47,029 nucleotides of DNA, from assembly GCA_003339605.1 (NCBI GenBank), contig QOVW01000070.1:1-47029 (forward strand), written 5' to 3'. The notes beneath the pieces were generated by a model, which was not told where the DNA came from, did no database searches, and saw only the letters and a list, made by a program, of their open reading frames with translations. Source of the stretch: Spirobacillus cienkowskii. GTDB lineage: Bacteria > Bdellovibrionota_B > Oligoflexia > Silvanigrellales > Silvanigrellaceae. Shown here piece after piece: positions 9,277-16,312 of the stretch. How positions within the stretch are numbered: position 1 is the first letter of the stretch; every line of letters begins with the position of its first letter. The translations under genes were made by a program, and so were the position numbers.

Positions 9277-10281
9277 CTAAAAATTTGCCCCAAGCTCAAT
9301 GCCCATCATTTGTATATGTTCAGTTAGTGCATAACTTCCAAAAACAGAAAGTTTATTATCAAACAAATAACCGACTCTTAATTCGCCACCAGTAGAAAAA
9401 TAATCCGCTTTAGGATTATTTTCAGAAAACACAAGCCATTCTTTACCAAGCAAAACTCTTCCACCAGCAATTAATCCCTTAATTTTAGTGTTAACTCCAA
9501 AAAATCCATAAGCATTTGTCACATCTTTTAAATTTGTGTCAAATAAATTTTCTTGCGAAATTGATGTTGAAAACTTTGCACCCAACTCTGGATTTATAAA
9601 TGAAAAAATTGGCGTCCATGATAACTCAGAACCAACTGATAGATAATTTGACGTAACTGTAGAGTTATATACCCTATCAAATCCCATTCTTACTGCAGCA
9701 TGCAAATTGAGATCTCTTTCATTATGACGAGTTTTATTATAAACTTGCTGATTTCGTTCTTGTAATAAATTACTATTTGCAGTTTGCAGCTCTATCGCCT
9801 GAATTTCGCTTGCAGCTAAAAGCGCATCTTTATTTTGCAATTCAACTTCCAATTCACTTATTTTATTTTTAAAATAACCTGTGCTTTCAATATTATTTTC
9901 GTCATTCATAATAAATGATAAATAAACTTTTTTTCCGATAGTATCATTAACGCCAACATTATACGTTTTAATTCTTACATTTTGAAAATTATTGCTAATA
10001 TAATTTATTGTTGTTTTTAACCTCTCATCAGCAAGTTGCTTGTTGCGTTTTAATGAGCCAGAAGGAGTTGCACCACCAATTGCAACAACAGCCTCAATGT
10101 TTTTTCCTTTTAAAGATTTTAGGCAGTTATCAAATTCCTCTTTATTTTTAATTTTAACAGAGGAGTTTATCGAATATTCTATTATACACTCAGAATAGTC
10201 ACTCGCATATACTGTAGACTGATTGAATAACATTATTATTGTTGCCACAGATGTTTTTTGTATAATTTTTACTTTATTCAT
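9277..10281 (-). CDS. Outer-membrane protein: OmpA-like N-domain, coiled coil, C-terminal beta-barrel
   Basis: The 334-residue protein has a signal peptide ending near VYA (residue 26). Residues about 60-130 look like an OmpA-type fold (VVAIGGATPSGSLKRNKQLADERL resembles the glycan-binding G-x-N-x-x-LA-x-x-R region). A short coiled coil follows at about 135-185, then a barrel of about 150 residues with alternating strands and a terminal Phe, as needed for insertion by the Bam machinery. The barrel is clearly paralogous to the plus-strand protein at 11674-12243: both share PELG-KF-TSI, a TGGELRVGY/FGGELLVGY strand and the same ending. Its start has AGAGGAAG upstream. The order OmpA-domain then barrel is the reverse of classical OmpA. 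It lies 47 bases after the KGG gene, so is probably in that operon. Confidence 0.75.
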   Translation of the reverse strand: MNKVKIIQKTSVATIIMLFNQSTVYASDYSECIIEYSINSSVKIKNKEEFDNCLKSLKGKNIEAVVAIGGATPSGSLKRNKQLADERLKTTINYISNNFQNVRIKTYNVGVNDTIGKKVYLSFIMNDENNIESTGYFKNKISELEVELQNKDALLAASEIQAIELQTANSNLLQERNQQVYNKTRHNERDLNLHAAVRMGFDRVYNSTVTSNYLSVGSELSWTPIFSFINPELGAKFSTSISQENLFDTNLKDVTNAYGFFGVNTKIKGLIAGGRVLLGKEWLVFSENNPKADYFSTGGELRVGYLFDNKLSVFGSYALTEHIQMMGIELGANF

Positions 10282-10328
10282 ATTACTTCCTCTGTTTAAA
10301 TTTAAAAAAATATCTTAGAGATATCTAT

Positions 10329-10577
10329 CTATTCTTTATTATCATTTTCATTTTCACTGTTTTTTGCCTGTTTATTACTTTGTGCAGAGCCTTTTTCTTC
10401 TTCGGCTTTCCTCATTTGTTCTGCTCTCTTTTCTCCTCCTTTATGCCCTATCTCTCTATAAAATTCTTTTCCATGTGTTGCCGCAGTGGCTTCTCCTCCT
10501 TTTCTTCCCATTTCTTCAGCAGTCATTTTTGATCCTGAGTTTGATGAATTACTAATATTTTTATTATTTGTATTCAT
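10329..10577 (-). CDS. KGG-repeat general stress protein (GsiB/con-10 type)
   Basis: This is an 82-residue hydrophilic protein. Two KGG motifs (GRKGGEATA and GHKGGEKRA) are joined by a short link, HGKEFYREI, exactly as in the stress-induced KGG repeat family that includes GsiB, con-10 and YciG. Such proteins are induced by starvation, desiccation or acid stress and are soluble and largely disordered. N- and C-terminal tails are Asn/Ser- and Glu/Lys-rich. The start has GAAAGGA at proper spacing. It is the first gene of the minus-strand operon running down to 8045, so the whole operon is probably stress-controlled, with regulation from the AT-rich region just upstream. Confidence 0.9.
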   Translation of the reverse strand: MNTNNKNISNSSNSGSKMTAEEMGRKGGEATAATHGKEFYREIGHKGGEKRAEQMRKAEEEKGSAQSNKQAKNSENENDNKE

Positions 10578-10611
10578 AGCAATTTCCTTTCAAAAAAAAA
10601 TTATTTTAAGT

Positions 10612-10644
10612 TGTAGAAAATAAATTTAAAAAATACTTTCTACA
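10612..10644. promoter_or_regulatory. Inverted repeat upstream of the KGG stress operon
   Basis: TGTAGAAA at 10612-10619 and TTTCTACA at 10637-10644 are perfect inverse copies with 17 bases between. They lie 35-67 bases before the KGG gene start, where an operator or hairpin leader would sit. No matching regulator is identified. Confidence 0.35.
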
Positions 10645-10894
10645 TTTTTTTGGTAACAAACCAATTTTTCATTGTAAAGAAATATATTGGATTAGCATTT
10701 GTAAAAATAAAAAATTCATTAATTAACACATTAAAAATTATACAAAAAATTATATTTAAATTTTACTACAGAAACTTAAATATATTTTATATTAAAAAAA
10801 TAATCTATTTTTTATGATAAATAAAATGTATTTTATCATTAATTTAATTTAAAAATCTCATTATAATTTAATCACCTTTGAATAAATTGCCAAA

Positions 10895-10998
10895 TTACAC
10901 TTTAATATTAAACATTTATTAAAAAACATGCGATTTGATATTTAAAATACTATGAAATTACTATTGATATTTTTTCTAATTTAAAGTTACACTTTAAT
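10895..10998. promoter_or_regulatory. Repeated TTACACTTTAAT box, one copy within a hyphenated palindrome
   Basis: TTACACTTTAAT occurs at 10895-10906 and again at 10987-10998. The second copy is part of TTAAAGT-tac-ACTTTAA (10981-10997), a perfect 7-bp inverted repeat. The boxes are 87-190 bases before the secreted-protein start at 11085. A dimeric regulator such as the adjacent OmpR-type protein could bind here; this is inference. Confidence 0.35.
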
Positions 10999-11084
10999 TG
11001 GATTCAGATTCTTGTATCCATTGCCCGCTTTTTTTGATGTTCGCATTTATTATCTTTCAAAATTTAATATTAAGGATATTATTC

Positions 11085-11648
11085 ATGAAAAATATAAATA
11101 TTTTTATGAGCTACTCTGCTATTGCTAGTCTTGTACCTTTTTACTCTTTTGCTTGTGAACCAGGCACTGCTCACAATAACACTGCTGAAATTGATGTGAG
11201 CACAGGTTTTTTTAACAAAAAAAAATTAGATATTCAGCTTAGAATTCCTACTAAAGAAGCCTATGGTTTTGAAGGAAAAATCACTAATAAGGAACAAGAA
11301 GAAAAGGTAAATGAGGTAACAAATCATATTATAGTGAACCTCTCTGAAATAATTCAGTTACCAAAGGAATTAAATTGCAAATTAACTGTTAATAACATTA
11401 GCAAATTTGATAATAACTCTGAAACCTATGAAGTTCATAAAAAAGGAGAACACAAAAGTGTTAAAACTGACTTTCCAATTTTAAAAGTAGATGCCACTGC
11501 TTATTGTGACAAAGACACAAGAAAACAATTATTTATTATTGACTTATCAAGTAGTTTTAAAACTATTAATAAAATTTCTGTATCTATTGATGGATCGAAT
11601 CAAAGAAAATTTACCATAAATAATTCAAACGGAAATTTTAAAATATAA
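11085..11648 (+). CDS. Secreted protein of unknown function
   Basis: The frame is open from 10998, but ATG 11085 has AAGGA upstream and gives a proper signal peptide (MKNINIFMSYSAIASLVPFYSFA followed by Cys). The Cys at the cleavage point suggests a lipoprotein, although the residues before it (S-F-A) fit the lipobox poorly, so ordinary cleavage is also possible. The mature 160 or so residues are Lys/Thr/Asn-rich with three further Cys that could form disulfides. No family is recognised. It starts 25 bases ahead of a barrel protein, and the pair probably forms one transcript with a joint envelope role. Confidence 0.65.
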   Translation: MKNINIFMSYSAIASLVPFYSFACEPGTAHNNTAEIDVSTGFFNKKKLDIQLRIPTKEAYGFEGKITNKEQEEKVNEVTNHIIVNLSEIIQLPKELNCKLTVNNISKFDNNSETYEVHKKGEHKSVKTDFPILKVDATAYCDKDTRKQLFIIDLSSSFKTINKISVSIDGSNQRKFTINNSNGNFKI

Positions 11649-11673
11649 CATTTAAATAAATATGGAGTAATTT

Positions 11674-12243
11674 ATGAATTTTAGAATATTATCTCTTTTA
11701 ATATGCCAGTTTTTCTTAATTTTTTTTAATAATTCGATATTCGCTAAATCAAACGATAATTATTATAAATCCGAACATTTAAAAACAAGCTCAGGAACAA
11801 ATCACTCTTTTCTTATTTCCCCAAGAATTGGTCTTGACGCCATTACTGGCAGCGGAGGAGGTTATTTTTTATCGGCTGGCGGCGACTTTATTTGGAAGCC
11901 AACTGTAATTAATGGCAATATTGACTTACTTCCAGAACTTGGTGTCAAATTTCTTACCTCAATTCATAATATGTCTAATAAAAATATTAACAGAATAATA
12001 AATACTTATGCTTTTATTGGATTACAAACACCTAAAAATAAAAATATTTTTACGTCTATTCGCTTTCTAACTGGCAATGAAATGATTGAGCTATTTAATC
12101 CCGACCGCAAAACTAATCAATTAACTTTTGGAGGAGAACTACTTGTAGGTTATCAATTGATAAGTGGTTACGAATTATATGGAACCTTTGGAGTTACTCA
12201 AAATACGCAATTAATGGCTATAAATTTAGCTATTAATATATAA
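11674..12243 (+). CDS. Outer-membrane beta-barrel protein, paralogue of the 9277-10281 barrel
   Basis: The 189-residue protein has a signal peptide (MNFRILSLLICQFFLIFF...SIFA) and a small barrel. It aligns along its length with the C-terminal barrel of the divergent protein at 9277-10281: IWKPT versus SWTPI, LLPELGVKFLTSI versus INPELGAKFSTSI, NTYAFIGL versus NAYGFFGV, and LTFGGELLVGY versus FSTGGELRVGY. It lacks the OmpA-like domain and coiled coil of that protein. A barrel of about eight strands would fit this length. Start and RBS (GGAG seven bases before ATG) are clear. Confidence 0.7.
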   Translation: MNFRILSLLICQFFLIFFNNSIFAKSNDNYYKSEHLKTSSGTNHSFLISPRIGLDAITGSGGGYFLSAGGDFIWKPTVINGNIDLLPELGVKFLTSIHNMSNKNINRIINTYAFIGLQTPKNKNIFTSIRFLTGNEMIELFNPDRKTNQLTFGGELLVGYQLISGYELYGTFGVTQNTQLMAINLAINI

Positions 12244-12516
12244 TTTTAATTTATATGAAATAATTATATTAAAATGTTTAATTGCATAAAACAAAATACT
12301 GAACTATGATTAAAAAATTATTACATAATAAGCAAATTAAAGCCCTAAAGAAACTCTAATAAATAATAAAAAGAAATTATTTAATATATTATCAAATATC
12401 ATTATTGATCTTTTAATTTAAAATAGCTAGTTTATTTATTGTTTTCATTAACTCAATAAAAAATGAATATTGATAACAAAGAACAATAAGTAAATTAAAA
12501 GTTAAGGAATTAACAA

Positions 12517-13194
12517 ATGAAAGTCTTGATAATTGAGGAATCTATAAAATCGGGCTTATTTTTAAAAAAAGGTTTAACGGAAAGGGGTTATGTAGTTGAT
12601 ACTGAAGCTTTAATCCAGGAAGGTTTGCTTAAGCCACAAAACTCTATCTATGATTTTATAATATTAGAAATACCTGCAAATGAAAATAATCACTGGAAAT
12701 ATTTAAAACAATTTAGAGATATTAACACTCACTCTTTTCTTATAATTATTTCCGCTTGTCATTGTGTTGAAGATAAAATTTTAAGTTTAAACCTTGGAGC
12801 TGATGATTACTTAACTAAACCGTTTTCTTTTTTAGAACTTATTGCAAGACTGAATACCATTTCCCGGAGAAATAAATGCATTCAAAAAAAGTATATAAAA
12901 ATAAAAGATCTAGAAATTGATTTGAATCAACATAAATTAATTCGTAACGGAAACACGATTCACCTTACCCCCAAAGAATTTAGTTTACTTTCTTTGCTTA
13001 TTCAAAATCGTGGATTTGTATTATCAAGGTGTGAAATTTTAGAAAAACTTTGGAACGTTAGCTATGATACTGACTCCAATATTATTGATGTTCATATCAA
13101 AAGATTGCGCTCTAAAATTGAAGATGGACTTTCCAGCAAATTTATTAAAACTGTTCGTGGTGCGGGCTACATGTTTGAAACCGAAAAGTCATGA
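12517..13194 (+). CDS. OmpR/PhoB-type response regulator with atypical receiver
   Basis: A 225-residue transcription regulator: receiver domain at 1-115, winged helix at about 128-222. The DNA-binding part is well kept (LTPKEFSLL, VDVHIKRLRSKI-like IIDVHIKRLRSKIED, TVRGAGYMFE). Overall it is closest in pattern to the CusR/CopR/IrlR heavy-metal group. The receiver is abnormal: the phospho-accepting Asp of IILDIMLP is Glu51 here (IILEIPANE), the following P-x-x-x-G loop is lost, and the acidic pair is Glu-Glu. Ser (IIISA) and Lys (YLTKPF) are retained. Glu at this site can mimic phosphorylation, so the protein may be constitutively active or phosphate-independent. No histidine kinase is next to it; a tRNA gene follows on the other strand. 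Confidence 0.92.
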   Translation: MKVLIIEESIKSGLFLKKGLTERGYVVDTEALIQEGLLKPQNSIYDFIILEIPANENNHWKYLKQFRDINTHSFLIIISACHCVEDKILSLNLGADDYLTKPFSFLELIARLNTISRRNKCIQKKYIKIKDLEIDLNQHKLIRNGNTIHLTPKEFSLLSLLIQNRGFVLSRCEILEKLWNVSYDTDSNIIDVHIKRLRSKIEDGLSSKFIKTVRGAGYMFETEKS

Positions 13195-13249
13195 AATACA
13201 TTAATTTTTTTAATTTAAATAAATTTGAAGTTAAATAAGATGGGAAATT

Positions 13250-13324
13250 TGGCTGGGGCACTAGGATTCGAACCTAGGAGTGACGGTATCAAAAACCGTT
13301 GACTTACCACTTGTCGATGCCCCA
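13250..13324 (-). tRNA. tRNA-Gln (anticodon UUG)
   Basis: Read on the minus strand, 75 bases fold into a full cloverleaf: acceptor TGGGGCA/TGCCCCA, anticodon stem ACGGT/ACCGT around loop TTTTGAT, T arm CTAGG-TTCGAAT-CCTAG, and encoded CCA end. The anticodon TTG is at 13290-13292 (CAA on the plus strand). It closely matches the E. coli tRNA-Gln pattern. Confidence 0.97.
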
Positions 13325-13340
13325 ACTCGGTAGTGAGACT

Positions 13341-13369
13341 TGTATGCCAACCTTCAAAGTTATTGTCAA
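13341..13369 (-). promoter_or_regulatory. Probable sigma-70 promoter of tRNA-Gln
   Basis: On the minus strand a perfect -35 TTGACA (13364-13369) is followed after 17 bases by CATACA (13341-13346), a partial -10. It sits 17 bases from the tRNA 5' end, a suitable distance for a short leader. Confidence 0.45.
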
Positions 13370-13532
13370 GCAAATCGTCTTAAAAATTTTTCTCTCACTG
13401 CTATAAATAGAGAAATTATTGTGAAAACTATTACTTAAAAAGAAAAACATGATAAGCAGCTTATTGGGTTTAGACGCCCTGTTTTCTTTTTATGTAAAAA
13501 TTTTATGCAATATTCTTCATGAAGGAATAAAA

Positions 13533-14648
13533 ATGAGTTCAGTTGTTAAATCAAGTCTTGAAAACCCTAACTATAAAATTTTAAAAAATTTATTACCAAA
13601 AAACGAACAAAAAACTCCTCCCAAACCAAACGATAACATTCCATTTGGCTCAATCGCTACAAACCATATGCTAATTTGTGATTATGATCCACAGAAAAAT
13701 GGTTGGCAAGTGCCCGAAATTACAAAATTTAAATCTTTTTCTGTGTGCCCAAGCGCGGTTGTCTTTCATTACGGTCAAACAATTTTTGAAGGTCTTAAAG
13801 CCTATCAGTCTCTTAGCAACCAAAATGAAGTTTTTTTATTTCGCCCAGACCAAAACGCAAAACGCATGACGCGCTCTGCAACGCGACTCAGTATGATTCC
13901 TTTTCCAGAAGATCTATTTGTCAATTGTATTAAAGAGCTTGTCAAAGCCGAGAAAGATTGGATCCTTCCGCCTCCTGGTGCGTTATACATTCGTCCATCA
14001 CTTATCTCTTTAGACAAAGGCATCTCTTACCGCGCCTCAGAAACATATCGTTTTTTTATTATCGCAAGCCCTGCAAAAAGCTATTTTACCAATGAAACAG
14101 GGGTTTCTGTTTATATTGAAAGAAACTTTTCGCGTGCCGCATTGGGTGGTGCGGGAGAAGCAAAGTGTGGTGGAAATTATGCTGCCGCATTGCCGTCTTT
14201 AAATGACGCAAAAGAAAAAGGCGCCGAACAGGTTTTATGGCTGGATGCTTTTGAACATCGTTACGTTGAAGAAGCCGGAGCAATGAATGTCATGTTTGTT
14301 TACAATCAAAAAATAATCACACCAATGTTAACTGGCAGTATCTTACATGGTGTAACCCGAGCTTCTGTTATTGAATTGGCTAAATATCTTGGTTACGAAG
14401 TAGAAGAAAAAAGAATTGAAATTAACCAAATTATTGAAGATGCCAAAAACGGCAAACTAACCGAAATGTTTGCGTGTGGCACAGCTGTTGTCATATCACC
14501 AGTTCATACCATGCTCGATGGCGAACAAAAAATATCAATCAATAATTGCCAAACCGGCTCTGTCACAATGCATCTAAAAAATGAACTCATCGGTATTCAA
14601 ACAGGAACAAAACCAGATCCCTTTGGTTGGAGGTGCCCAATTTTTTAG
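13533..14648 (+). CDS. ilvE: Branched-chain amino acid aminotransferase
   Basis: This is a fold-type IV PLP aminotransferase of the longer (type II, eukaryote-like) BCAT group, 371 residues. It interconverts branched-chain amino acids and their 2-keto acids with glutamate in the cytoplasm. Family signatures are FHYGQTIFEGLKAY, FRPDQNAKRM, the PLP-lysine region EAKCGGNYAAAL, EEAGAMNVMF and TGSILHGVTR, and a C-terminal acidic/GT segment (FACGTAVVISPV). The start is placed at ATG 13533 with GAAGGA upstream; the frame is open to 13449 but those residues do not fit the family. It stands alone, with a hairpin terminator after it. Confidence 0.95.
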   Translation: MSSVVKSSLENPNYKILKNLLPKNEQKTPPKPNDNIPFGSIATNHMLICDYDPQKNGWQVPEITKFKSFSVCPSAVVFHYGQTIFEGLKAYQSLSNQNEVFLFRPDQNAKRMTRSATRLSMIPFPEDLFVNCIKELVKAEKDWILPPPGALYIRPSLISLDKGISYRASETYRFFIIASPAKSYFTNETGVSVYIERNFSRAALGGAGEAKCGGNYAAALPSLNDAKEKGAEQVLWLDAFEHRYVEEAGAMNVMFVYNQKIITPMLTGSILHGVTRASVIELAKYLGYEVEEKRIEINQIIEDAKNGKLTEMFACGTAVVISPVHTMLDGEQKISINNCQTGSVTMHLKNELIGIQTGTKPDPFGWRCPIF

Positions 14649-14658
14649 CTATTACTTG

Positions 14659-14690
14659 TTAAAAAAGCACTCAAAATGTTTTTTTAAACT
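14659..14690 (+). terminator. Probable terminator after ilvE
   Basis: An 11-bp stem (14659-14669 with 14677-14687, one G-T pair) closes a 7-base loop, and its 3' arm includes a run of seven T. It lies 11 bases after the ilvE stop codon. Confidence 0.5.
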
Positions 14691-14851
14691 GTCCAAATTT
14701 TTACCAGTCAAAATTTTAACACAAATTTACATTAATAATAAGTTATGCACGGTTATATGAAGAACTGTTTTTATAAATGTTTTGTTCCGTTTTTTATTCC
14801 AAGAAGAATTTTAGTTTAAGCACTTTGTCTTTAGAATAAGGAAACAATGCA

Positions 14852-15391
14852 ATGAAACCATCTCTACTTAATAATAAAAGTCCGTCCGAAATTGCAACAG
14901 AGATTTTTCAAGGCACAAAAGTTGAATCAGCCTTTGATCATAAAGGAAAGTTTAAATTTTTAATCGCTAAACTTCCAAAAAATGATTTTAATAAAATATA
15001 TTCTTCTAACACAACAGTGACTGTTTTTATTCAAGGATACTGGCTGCAATTAAGTTTACATAGTAATCAAAAAACTATATTAAACAGAGAGAATAATTCT
15101 CTATTAAATACAAAAATATATCAAAACGAATTTAATATCACAATATTAGAATTATATTATTTTGGAAAAAAAGTGGTTCACTATAAATTTAAAGAACTCT
15201 CTCCAGAAGATTTACTCAAAACCACCAAAGGTTATTATATTTTAGCCAAAGCAGCTGTTAAAGCTTTCACTCGCCTGCCAAGTGGATCAGCTATAAAAAA
15301 GGCTCTTAATTATTTTTATCCAATAGTTCAGATTTTGCCTAAAGAAACTAACAAGGAGTTTTTTGATCCAAGCAAAGTCAATATTCAGTAA
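14852..15391 (+). CDS. Protein of unknown function (179 aa)
   Basis: No family recognised. The protein is soluble and basic, without signal peptide or membrane helix. The N-terminal two thirds look like beta strands (FLIAKLP, TVTVFIQGYWLQLSL, NITILELYYFGKKVVHYKF), as in a small barrel or PilZ-like fold, but diagnostic PilZ residues are not seen. The C-terminal part is helical and basic. The start has AAGGA about ten bases upstream. Its stop codon directly abuts the stop codon of the converging flagellin-like gene with no base between, so both transcripts must end within each other's coding sequence or overlap. Confidence 0.6.
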   Translation: MKPSLLNNKSPSEIATEIFQGTKVESAFDHKGKFKFLIAKLPKNDFNKIYSSNTTVTVFIQGYWLQLSLHSNQKTILNRENNSLLNTKIYQNEFNITILELYYFGKKVVHYKFKELSPEDLLKTTKGYYILAKAAVKAFTRLPSGSAIKKALNYFYPIVQILPKETNKEFFDPSKVNIQ

Positions 15392-16312
15392 TTAGCTATT
15401 ATTTTTTGTACAATTGTCTATTAATGTCAATACTGTTTGCTTTGTTAAATCATGACGCTGCACAATTAAACTATTTTTTGCGAGAACCAATATTTTTGCC
15501 TTCGCTAAATTTGTTAACTCAGCTGCATAATCCAGATCTACAATTGTAGAATGCGCTGCAATTGCATTATCATAAGCAACCTGGATTGCTTGATTAGCAA
15601 GATTAAAACGGGTATTTAGCTCTTCAAAATTTATACGATATTCCAACAAGTGCATGCAAGCGATATCAAAAACAGTACTCAACTCATTAGTTTTATTGAC
15701 ATCAAAATACTCAAGCACATCTTCAATCGCAACTCCACTTACAGAAGAAATCAGATCTTTTACAGAAGGAATACCTAAATCCTGAGGAAATGTTTTAATT
15801 TTATTTAATTTTTCTATTACAATGATATGCGCAGCAGAACCGTTATTGTTTAAATTATTCCCAATTTCAAACTGAATTTGCAGATTTTCTTCATTTGGAA
15901 CATTAAAAATTTGCTGTTGCATAAAATAAGAATTTTGTGACACATTAACGATATCGTCATAATTGGCTTGATATTCAACAAACAAATAACTTCGTTCTTT
16001 ATCAGAAAGAGCAGGATTCAACGATTGGGCAACAACTTCTTTTAATCTTTTGATACTATTTGATAAAATATTTAATTGCGAGACTGCAAATTGCGTTAAT
16101 AGCGTTCCATGCTTTGCATTTTGTTTATATTGGTTGAGTTCACGAGCTTTTGCTAAAAATTGTTCAGAAACCGTCGGTTCTACAGTAGCTACCCCTTTTT
16201 CAAAAATTTGAATGCTTATAGAAAGTTTTTCTAAACCATAGCTACTGTTACTTTGTGTTTGAGATAAATCTTTGTCAACAGGTCCTGAACCACTTATTAT
16301 TCTTAAACCCAT
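15392..16312 (-). CDS. Degenerate flagellin-like protein
   Basis: The 306 residues resemble the flagellin at 22110-23078 in length, layout and both ends. Both start MGLRI. The N-terminal helical region aligns (AVSQLNILSNSIKRLKEVV with AEGGMNEIGNILTRLRELA, then DKERSYLFVEYQANYDDI with NTERGFIHKEFNALKDEI). So does the C-terminal one (IVDLDYAAELTNLAKAKIL with IRDTDFAEESAKLAQSGIL). However, the normal flagellin signatures (SSGYRINKASDDAAG, the ANQSPGAAMRLIG end) are gone and a tail NCTKNNS is added. It could be a minor filament or junction protein, or a repurposed flagellin fold. The start codon overlaps the stop of the methyl-accepting protein gene by one base, indicating translational coupling. 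Confidence 0.75.
   Translation of the reverse strand: MGLRIISGSGPVDKDLSQTQSNSSYGLEKLSISIQIFEKGVATVEPTVSEQFLAKARELNQYKQNAKHGTLLTQFAVSQLNILSNSIKRLKEVVAQSLNPALSDKERSYLFVEYQANYDDIVNVSQNSYFMQQQIFNVPNEENLQIQFEIGNNLNNNGSAAHIIVIEKLNKIKTFPQDLGIPSVKDLISSVSGVAIEDVLEYFDVNKTNELSTVFDIACMHLLEYRINFEELNTRFNLANQAIQVAYDNAIAAHSTIVDLDYAAELTNLAKAKILVLAKNSLIVQRHDLTKQTVLTLIDNCTKNNS

Larger units (their letters stand above)
10578..11084. other. Long AT-rich divergent intergenic region (about 500 bases)
   Basis: It separates the minus-strand stress operon from the plus-strand secreted-protein/barrel genes and holds no convincing gene. It carries an inverted repeat near the KGG gene (10612-10644) and a hyphenated palindrome plus an isolated copy of its right part before the plus-strand genes (10895-10998). 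These are listed separately as possible regulator sites. Promoter calls are unreliable in such AT-rich sequence. Confidence 0.5.

Noticed and set aside
10364-10555. Plus-strand frame across the KGG gene
   Set aside because: The minus strand encodes clear KGG repeats; the plus frame is only a reflection of them.
15392-16312. Flagellin-like gene as FlgL
   Set aside because: The MGLRI start and both helical ends align better with the flagellin of this window than with FlgL features I can recall; not fully excluded.
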